Assembly (NCBI RefSeq): GCF_938045225.1
Contig: NZ_CALINL010000066.1
Coordinates: 1 to 6,242, forward strand
Reading direction: 5' to 3'
From: an uncultured Campylobacter sp.
GTDB lineage: Bacteria; Campylobacterota; Campylobacteria; Campylobacterales; Campylobacteraceae
Length of the DNA stretch: 6,242 nt
In this document: piece by piece, positions 1 to 4,506 of the stretch
Layout of the letters: each line of letters opens with the position of its first letter
Position numbering within the stretch: position 1 is the stretch's first letter
The notes under the pieces: model-generated
Told to the model about the DNA's origin: nothing
The model's input: the letters and a program-made list of their open reading frames with translations, nothing else
Databases searched by the model: none
Program-made: the position numbers and the translations under genes

Positions 1-1
1 G

Positions 2-552
2 GCCAAATCGCCCGGCGCCCGATGCGAGGACGCATTCGACGACGTCGTCGCCCGGAAAGACCCCGAAGGCCTCCGCAAGGGCCTGACCACCCGGCACATT
101 CAGATGATCGCCTTCGGAGGGGCGATTGGAACGGGTCTGTTTTACGGTTCGGCGGAGGGAATCAAGCTGGCCGGCCCGTCGCTTCTCCTGGCTTACGCGT
201 TGGGCGGGATCGTCATTTTCTTTGTGGTGCGGGCGATGGGGGAGATGTCGGTCCATCGGCCGAGCTCGGGCTCTTTCAGCCGCTACGCCAACGACTACTG
301 GAGCCCCCGGGCGGGATTTGTGGCCGGATGGAACTATTGGTTCAACTACGTCGCCGTGGCGATGGCCGAACTCACGGTGGTGGGCCAGTACATTCAGTAT
401 TGGTTTCCCTCGGTTCCGGCGTGGGCGTCGGCGGCCGCCGTGCTGCTCGTCATCACCGCTGTCAATCTGGTGGGCGTCAAGGCGTTCGGCGAGTTCGAAT
501 TCTGGTTCGCCGCGATCAAGGTCGCAGCCGTCGTCGGGATGATCGCCTTGAT
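2..552 (+). CDS. ProY-like amino acid permease, N-terminal fragment (partial at both ends)
   Basis: This is an integral inner-membrane amino acid/proton symporter of the APC superfamily (AAT family). The frame is open from base 2, with no ATG, GTG or TTG before Met at 104. Because the family's hallmark pre-TM1 stretch GLRKGLTTRHIQ lies upstream of that Met, the true start is off the left edge. Counting from the codon at base 2, TM1 carries the substrate-site motif GGAIGTGLF (residues 39-47). GSAEGIKLAGPS and RAMGEMSVH follow, then TM3 and TM4, and the TM5 signature EFEFWFAAIK. The blocks GTGLFYGSA, MAGPS/LAGPS-LLAY, GEMSVH, SFSRYA and WFP-VP match E. coli ProY as I remember it, so proline is the likeliest substrate, though other AAT substrates are possible. 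Only about 184 of the usual ~450 residues are present. Homology is lost near base 552, where the sequence becomes antisense gyrA; the frame then runs as nonsense to a stop at 629-631. The high GC is unlike the rest of the window. Confidence 0.85.
529..552. other. Chimeric junction between GC-rich permease DNA and Campylobacter gyrA
   Basis: Read on the + strand, these bases give VVGMIALI, a natural continuation of permease TM5. Read on the - strand they give KIKAIIPTT, the expected GyrA C-terminal-domain sequence (KIMAIIPTT in C. jejuni, from memory). Left of 529 the - strand no longer reads as GyrA: the expected Asp-Phe-Asp after the two threonines is replaced by Ala-Ala-Thr. Right of about 552 the + strand no longer reads as a permease. 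The true breakpoint therefore lies inside a short stretch shared by both parents. The change in base composition and the truncation of an essential gene both fit an artificial join; a natural rearrangement cannot be excluded from sequence alone. Confidence 0.8.
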
Positions 553-2346
553 CTTTTCGTCAGGCTGTAGCTGGATGAGATTTACTACCGCTTTGCCTTT
601 TGCGGTGCGGCTTCCTTCAGGGATCTTATAGACTTTGAGCCAGTAGAGCTGTCCGCGATCAGTCACGAACATCAGCGTATCGTGAGTGTTGCTCGTAAAG
701 AAACTCTCGATGAAGTCATCGTCGTACGTAGTTACCGCGACCTTGCCCTTGCCGCCGCGTTTTTGCTTCTCGTACTGCTTGCTCGGTACGCGCTTGATGT
801 AGCCTCGGTGCGTGATGGTTACGACCATATTTTCGTTAGGTATGAGGTCCTCGATGTCGATATCGTCGTAGTCATCCACGATCTCGGTGATGCGCGGTAC
901 TTTAAATTTATTTTTTATCTCAAGTAGCTCGTCTTTGATTAGTTTTTCTAACAAGGTTTCGCTCTTTAAAATTTCATCAAGGCGTGCGATTTCAGCCATT
1001 AGCTCGGCTAGCTCGGCCTCTAGTTTTTCGCGCTCAAGACCAGTTAGCTTGCTCAGCCTCATATCTAGGATGGCGTTTGCTTGCAGCTCGCTAAGGCCAA
1101 ATTTTGCCACTAGTCCCTCGCGAGCGCTCGGAGTGTCGGCGCTATTTTTGATTAGCTCGATCACTTCGTCGATATTATCCAGCGCGATTTTTAAGCCTTC
1201 TAAAATATGCGCTCTAGCTCGGGCTTTTTCTAGATCAAATATCGTGCGGCGGATGATGACGGTTTTTCTGTGATTTAAAAATAGCTTCAAAAGCTCGATT
1301 AGGTTAAATACCTTCGGCTCTTTGTTGTTTATCGCAAGCATTATGACGCCAAAGGTGCTCTCCATCGTCGTGGATTTAAAGAGATTGTTTAGCACGATGT
1401 CGCTCATCGCGTCGCGTTTTAGCTCGATGACGACGCGGATGCCGTCCTTATCGGACTCGTCGCGCACTTCGCTGATGCCTTCGATCTGTTTTTCTTTAAC
1501 CAGCTCGGCGATCTGCTCGATGAGGCGGGCTTTGTTCGTCTGATACGGCAGCTCGTCTACGACGATGACGTCTTTGTTCGGCTTTTTTTCGATGTGGGTT
1601 TTGGCGCGTAGTTTCACGCGGCCGCGTCCCGTGCGGTAGGCCTCGATGATGCCTTTTTTGCCAAATATTATCCCGCCCGTCGGAAAATCCGGCCCTTTTA
1701 TGTACTGCATCACCTCTTCTAGCGTCGCATTTTTATTTTCAAGCACGAGCAAAAGTCCGTCGATGAGCTCATCAAGGCTGTGCGGCGGGATATTCGTCGC
1801 CATACCGACGGCGATACCGCTAGAGCCGTTTAGCAGCAAATTTGGCACGCGGCTAGGCAGGACGTCTGGCTCAGTCTCTCTATCGTCGTAGTTTGGGATA
1901 AAATCAACCGTGTCTTTTTCGATATCGCGCAAGATTTCTTCGGTGAGATTCGTCATCCTAGCTTCGGTATAACGCTCCGCTGCAGCGCCGTCGCCGTCGA
2001 TGGAGCCGAAGTTTCCTTGACCGTCGACAGTCGGATAGCGCATGGAAAATTTCTGCGCCATACGCACGAGCGCGTCGTAGATGGCTAGATTGCCGTGCGG
2101 GTGATATTTACCCATAGTCTCGCCAACAATACGAGCGGACTTCATATACGGGCTACGACTGCCGACTCCGAGGTTGTTCATCGCGTATAGGATGCGTCTA
2201 TGAACGGGCTTTAGGCCGTCTCTGACATCGGGCAGGGCGCGACCGACTATGACGCTCATCGAGTAGTCGAGGTAACTCGTTTTTATCGACTCTTCGATAT
2301 CGACGGCTTGGATGTCTTGATTTTGATTGAGTAGATTTTCTTCCAT
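529..2346 (-). CDS. gyrA: DNA gyrase subunit A, 3'-truncated at the junction
   Basis: GyrA is the breakage-reunion subunit of DNA gyrase (A2B2), which introduces negative supercoils using ATP hydrolysed by GyrB. The start at 2346 follows an AAGGA site (2352-2356) at 5-base spacing and gives the normal N terminus. Visible parts in order: the N-terminal segment with SYLDYSMSVIVGRALPD (24-40); the winged-helix/QRDR region with KYHPHGN (80-86); the catalytic RYT with Arg125 and Tyr126; the tower and coiled coil (to about 500); and the start of the beta-pinwheel domain with the GyrA box QKRGGKG (528-534). Residue 606 (bases 529-531) is the last that reads as GyrA; about 250 more are expected. The - strand frame stays open to a stop at 394-396, but those 44 codons are antisense of the permease. 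Leu87 and Asn86 occupy the C. jejuni Thr86/Asp85 positions, Asp91 is kept, and Glu124 replaces the usual Met before RYT. The gene lies 55 bases after comF, as in C. jejuni. Confidence 0.95.
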
Positions 2347-2401
2347 TTTTATCCTTAAAATTTACTTGCCGATTTTAGCTTAAATTTGATTAAAATTTAA
2401 T
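2347..2401 (-). promoter_or_regulatory. gyrA leader with candidate sigma-70 promoter and ribosome binding site
   Basis: This 55-base AT-rich gap between comF and gyrA holds a TAAAAT hexamer (2372-2377, - strand), one mismatch from TATAAT. Transcription would start near 2365 and leave a leader of under 20 bases. The AAGGA site at 2352-2356 sits 5 bases from the ATG. There is no clear -35, which is usual for Campylobacter vegetative promoters. An AT-only inverted repeat, TTAAATTT-N5-AAATTTAA (2380-2400), lies just upstream; it may be a weak element or chance. gyrA could also be read through from the lipoprotein-comF operon, since no convincing GC-rich terminator separates them. Confidence 0.4.
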
Positions 2402-2974
2402 TTAATACCTCGCATCTGCAAGCGTCAGCGCGAAAAGTACCTCGCAGCCGGCTTTTTGCAGCGTCTGTCTGGCTTCGTCTATCGTCGTGCCCGTCGTCAC
2501 GATATCGTCTATCAAGATAACGGGGAATTTAGGCGTTTTTAAGAGCTTAAAATTTCGCGGATTTTTCAGGCGAAAGGCTAGGTCTTTGCCGTAATAGCTG
2601 ACGTTTGAATCCGCGTGCAAGCAGGCGTAAAGCGGACGGATTTCCGCGCTTTTTAACGCGCGAGCTAGGATCGCCGTATGCGAGTAGCCGCTAGTTGTTT
2701 TGTCGTCGATAGGTACGGCATTTACCAGCGAGCCGAAGCTAAATTTTCGCGCAAAAATCTTAAAACTCAAATTTGCAAGCGCGCCGTAAACGAAAGAGCC
2801 GTGAAATAGGTGCTTTGAGTGGAGTAAATTTTTAACTTCGGAGTAGTCAAAAAAGCTATAAATTTTAAAATCGCCGTCCAAAACGCGCGTCCTTGCGGGC
2901 GAGGCGAGCAGGTGATCTTTACAAATTTTACAGATCACGCCCAGACTCAGATGCCCGCAGTTAGCGCATCTCAT
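2402..2974 (-). CDS. comF: ComF family phosphoribosyltransferase-like protein (competence)
   Basis: This is a 190-residue cytoplasmic protein of the ComF/ComFC family, needed for natural transformation in several bacteria and thought to act on incoming single-stranded DNA rather than as a classical phosphoribosyltransferase. It carries an N-terminal four-cysteine zinc finger, CANC (Cys3, Cys6) and CKIC (Cys15, Cys18). A middle segment, VPIDDKTTSGYSHTAILARA (87-106), is the counterpart of the usual VPVP...RGFNQ...LA block. The PRPP-binding-type loop VILIDDIVTTGTT lies at 152-164, with Asp156 and Asp157. Length is typical of the shorter epsilonproteobacterial forms. The ATG overlaps the upstream lipoprotein stop by one base (TAATG) and has no clear Shine-Dalgarno sequence, so translation is probably coupled. 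Its position beside gyrA matches C. jejuni Cj1028c, which I recall being called ctsW, a transformation gene. The fold is well supported; the competence role is inferred from family and synteny. Confidence 0.88.
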   Translation of the reverse strand: MRCANCGHLSLGVICKICKDHLLASPARTRVLDGDFKIYSFFDYSEVKNLLHSKHLFHGSFVYGALANLSFKIFARKFSFGSLVNAVPIDDKTTSGYSHTAILARALKSAEIRPLYACLHADSNVSYYGKDLAFRLKNPRNFKLLKTPKFPVILIDDIVTTGTTIDEARQTLQKAGCEVLFALTLADARY

Positions 2975-3534
2975 TAGCTTTTTAGGATCTGGATCGCCGC
3001 GCGTTTTACGATGTCTTGGAGTAGTTCGTCAAAAAAGCTCTTAAACGCACCGCTCGTGTGGATCGGGGCAAATTTAGTCTGCTCCTGCGAGACGTTTTTG
3101 GTGATGGTCTGATCGCCTCTATGCACCGTTATCGCAAGCTTTGCCGAGCCCTTTAGGTTGTCGGTGGAGTAGCCGCTTAGATTTGCTTTAAGCTCGACGA
3201 CCCTCACGTCCACGACGATATCGCCAAAGTCGCTCAAATTTGCTCCTAGGCGCTTTAGCTCGGTGCTAAGACCGTCTTGGAGCCAGCCCTCGATGCTGTT
3301 TTGTAGCGTGACGTACTCCTTGACGTCACCGTTGCTGCCGGTGATCGTGGCGACTATGCTTTTGTTGGCGCGAGCGTCCTCGATGCTATTTATACGGATA
3401 TTTTTTTGGTAGCCCATCTGGTTTGAGGTTGATTGATACGGGGTTAAATTTAACACCGAGCTGCGCTGTGAACATCCGCTCATGACTACGGCAAAAAGCG
3501 CGGCAGCAATGGTGTAAAAAGCTAGTTTTTTCAT
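2974..3534 (-). CDS. YajG-like outer-membrane lipoprotein
   Basis: This 186-residue lipoprotein of unknown function resembles the YajG family. Its signal peptide has Lys2-Lys3, a hydrophobic core, and the lipobox VMSGC, with lipidated Cys21. After a short linker (LNLTPYQ, which recalls YajG) comes the conserved strand IRINSIEDARANKS (46-59). A helix with LQDGLSTELKRLGANL (85-100) follows, then alternating strands (VVDVRVVELKANLSGY, then KLAITVHRG) and an amphipathic C-terminal helix ending VKRAAIQILKS. The same order of elements occurs in the neighbouring MapA-like protein, suggesting two diverged paralogues. The start is fixed by the signal peptide and an AAAGGA site (3540-3545) at 5-base spacing. 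That site overlaps the stop of the upstream gene, which ends 9 bases before the ATG. The stop codon overlaps the comF start. C. jejuni, as I remember it, has no such gene between mapA and Cj1028c. No specific function can be assigned. Confidence 0.85.
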   Translation of the reverse strand: MKKLAFYTIAAALFAVVMSGCSQRSSVLNLTPYQSTSNQMGYQKNIRINSIEDARANKSIVATITGSNGDVKEYVTLQNSIEGWLQDGLSTELKRLGANLSDFGDIVVDVRVVELKANLSGYSTDNLKGSAKLAITVHRGDQTITKNVSQEQTKFAPIHTSGAFKSFFDELLQDIVKRAAIQILKS

Positions 3535-3543
3535 ACTTTTCCT

Positions 3544-4233
3544 TTATAGTTTTGATATCTCTTCGGCGGCTTTGTTGGCAGCTTGTTTAACGAGAAGGTA
3601 GACGTAGAGGTTAAAGTCCTGCGTATCCTCGGCCTCGAGTTTGCGCACGTCTTGTCTGGTGGAGATGTTTAGCACGCGGGTTTTGTTTATGTTTTTGACT
3701 CCTAGTTTGCCTTTCAACGCCGCGCTTAGATACTGCGACGGCTCGCTATAAGACGCCGCGTAGTCGGTAAATGCAAAATCCACGCGGTACGTGTAAGGCG
3801 AGGTCTGGCTATCCACGACCATGATTCCGCGATTTAACAGCTCGTCTTGTAAGAAAAGATGAAAAAGCCTCTCGAGGCGCTCTTTTGGATAGAGCATTTT
3901 TGCGCCGTTTTTGGAGATAAATTTTATGCCGCTATCAGTAGCTCTTTCGTCGGCTATTTTGTGGATATAGACTTTTTTGATAGCCGCGTTCGTGTCGATC
4001 CTGCTTTGAGCGATGCAGCATTTTATCGCGACGTCGCTGGTGTAGTCGGTGCCGTTTATCTTGATGTCCTGACCGCCGCTAGCGCACGAGGAGCAGTCTG
4101 CTTTGATACGCATCACCTCTTTGTAGCCTTTGGCGTTGCCTTCGCTAGTTTGAGCGACCTCCGGCGAGCTCTCGAACAGCCCGAAACATCCCGTAAAAAG
4201 GAACGCTGCAAATAAAAGTATAAAATTTTTCAT
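3544..4233 (-). CDS. mapA: MapA-like outer-membrane lipoprotein
   Basis: This is a 229-residue lipoprotein corresponding in position (directly downstream of lepA) and length to C. jejuni MapA (about 214 residues), an antigenic membrane-associated lipoprotein of unknown mechanism. The C-terminal VKQAANKA (215-222) closely matches IKQMANKA, which I recover from the commonly used C. jejuni mapA PCR primer as I remember it. The signal peptide starts MKNFILLFAAFLF and ends in the lipobox FTGC, with lipidated Cys16. The mature part has an unusual cysteine set: CSSC (Cys47, Cys50) and an adjacent pair, Cys72-Cys73. Then come the strand VYIHKIADERATDSG (88-102), a helix with LFLQDELLNRG (126-136) and strands rich in aromatic residues. 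The frame is open to an ATG at 4425. I chose 4233 because it begins the signal peptide and has AAAGGA (4239-4244) at 5-base spacing, whereas the 64 extra residues have no signal-peptide logic and span a palindrome-rich spacer. It is first in a mapA-yajG-like-comF operon. Confidence 0.8.
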   Translation of the reverse strand: MKNFILLFAAFLFTGCFGLFESSPEVAQTSEGNAKGYKEVMRIKADCSSCASGGQDIKINGTDYTSDVAIKCCIAQSRIDTNAAIKKVYIHKIADERATDSGIKFISKNGAKMLYPKERLERLFHLFLQDELLNRGIMVVDSQTSPYTYRVDFAFTDYAASYSEPSQYLSAALKGKLGVKNINKTRVLNISTRQDVRKLEAEDTQDFNLYVYLLVKQAANKAAEEISKL

Positions 4234-4238
4234 GAAAA

Positions 4239-4244
4239 TCCTTT
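4239..4244 (-). promoter_or_regulatory. Ribosome binding site that sets the mapA start
   Basis: AAAGGA on the - strand lies 5 bases before the ATG at 4231-4233. The gyrA and YajG-like genes have AAGGA and AAAGGA at the same 5-base spacing. It supports the short start directly at the lipoprotein signal peptide instead of the ATG at 4425. Confidence 0.75.
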
Positions 4245-4261
4245 CGTAAATTTTACATCGT

Positions 4262-4282
4262 GCAAGCAAAATTCTATCCAAA
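4262..4282 (-). promoter_or_regulatory. Candidate mapA promoter: sigma-54-like -24/-12, overlapping a sigma-70-like -10
   Basis: The - strand reads TTGGATAGAATTTTGCTT, with GG (4278-4279) and GC (4266-4267) separated by exactly 10 bases. This is close to the Campylobacter RpoN form, which I recall as TTGGAAC-N-TTTGCTT. A start about 12 bases past the GC would leave a leader of roughly 20 bases before mapA. Embedded in the same stretch is TAGAAT (4271-4276), one mismatch from the vegetative -10, and TGTAAAAT lies further downstream (about 4250-4257). Which of these works cannot be decided by eye, but at least one promoter for mapA is likely here. Confidence 0.4.
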
Positions 4283-4295
4283 TTTGAGATGAATT

Positions 4296-4318
4296 TCCAA
4301 ATTTGTGTAAAATTTGGA
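4296..4318. repeat. Inverted repeat TCCAAATTT-N5-AAATTTGGA (possible operator)
   Basis: Two perfect 9-base arms (4296-4304 and 4310-4318) flank the 5-base spacer GTGTA, about 15 bases upstream of the sigma-54-like site for mapA. Part of it, AAATTTGTGTAAA (4299-4311), recurs exactly as a direct repeat at 4328-4340, a 29-base period. The size and position suit a dimeric regulator, but AAATTTG words are very common in this genome's spacers, so chance is a real alternative. Confidence 0.4.
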
Positions 4319-4382
4319 GGAAATTGGAAATTTGTGTAAATTTTATTAAATTTGATTTTTGAGATTTTAAAAGCGGAGATAG

Positions 4383-4396
4383 TGCTAAATTTAGCA
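4383..4396. repeat. Perfect 14-base palindrome TGCTAAATTTAGCA
   Basis: This uninterrupted perfect palindrome lies in the middle of the lepA-mapA spacer, about 150 bases upstream of mapA. It could be an operator half-site pair or a weak structural element. Nothing in the sequence names a cognate protein. Confidence 0.45.
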
Positions 4397-4419
4397 TTTT
4401 CAAGGCGCGGGTCTGGGAG

Positions 4420-4453
4420 GGTCAAATTTGTAAATTTGAGCTCAAATTTGACC
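4420..4453. repeat. Inverted repeat GGTCAAATTTG-N12-CAAATTTGACC containing an 18-base perfect palindrome
   Basis: Eleven-base perfect arms lie at 4420-4430 and 4443-4453. Within and across the loop lies a second perfect palindrome, AAATTTGAGCTCAAATTT (4432-4449), so two hairpins are mutually exclusive. It sits just past the lepA terminator in the direction of transcription. It is not followed by a T-run on either strand, so it is not a simple intrinsic terminator. It may be an RNA 3'-end or processing element, or a protein site. Confidence 0.55.
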
Positions 4454-4461
4454 GTGAGATA

Positions 4462-4498
4462 ATAAAAAGCGGCTGCGAGCGCAGCAAAAACGCTCGCG
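4462..4498 (-). terminator. Rho-independent terminator of lepA
   Basis: Just downstream of the lepA stop, the - strand forms the hairpin GCTGCG-CT-CGCAGC (4472-4485), followed by CGC and then TTTTTATT (4461-4468). A competing 7-base stem, GCGAGCG/CGCTCGC (4491-4497 with 4475-4481), with a loop carrying TTTTT, overlaps it. Together they are GC-rich structures followed by a T-run about 20 to 45 bases after the stop codon, as expected for an intrinsic terminator separating lepA from the mapA operon. Confidence 0.65.
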
Positions 4499-4506
4499 AA
4501 ATACCG

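Noticed and set aside
37..50. Perfect palindrome CGACGACGTCGTCG
   Set aside because: It lies inside the permease frame and results from the codons for Asp-Asp-Val-Val in GC-rich DNA, so it is probably coincidence.
394..528. The last 44 codons of the open gyrA frame
   Set aside because: They are antisense to the permease, have no GyrA similarity and an Ala/Thr/Asn-rich composition. The frame stays open by chance after the junction, so this is not a natural alternative GyrA tail.
22..570. A 182-residue open frame overlapping the permease on the + strand
   Set aside because: It is Arg/Gly-rich low-complexity sequence, as expected of an off-frame reading of GC-rich DNA. The frame starting at base 2 gives a clear permease.
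553..631. Continuation of the permease frame to a stop
   Set aside because: These codons are antisense of conserved GyrA (residues ~574-598) and do not form a membrane segment.
2380..2400. Inverted repeat TTAAATTT-N5-AAATTTAA as a comF terminator
   Set aside because: The arms contain no G or C, so the hairpin would be too weak, and there is no following T-run in the direction of transcription.
3859..4215. A 118-residue + strand open frame opposite mapA, and similar + strand frames opposite gyrA and lepA
   Set aside because: They lie opposite well-supported genes, have no recognisable motif and show Ser-rich or mixed composition typical of antisense frames.
4234..4425. A 64-residue N-terminal extension of the MapA-like protein from the ATG at 4425
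   Set aside because: It would bury the lipoprotein signal peptide internally. It crosses palindromes, the candidate promoter and the ribosome binding site, and has AT-driven composition.
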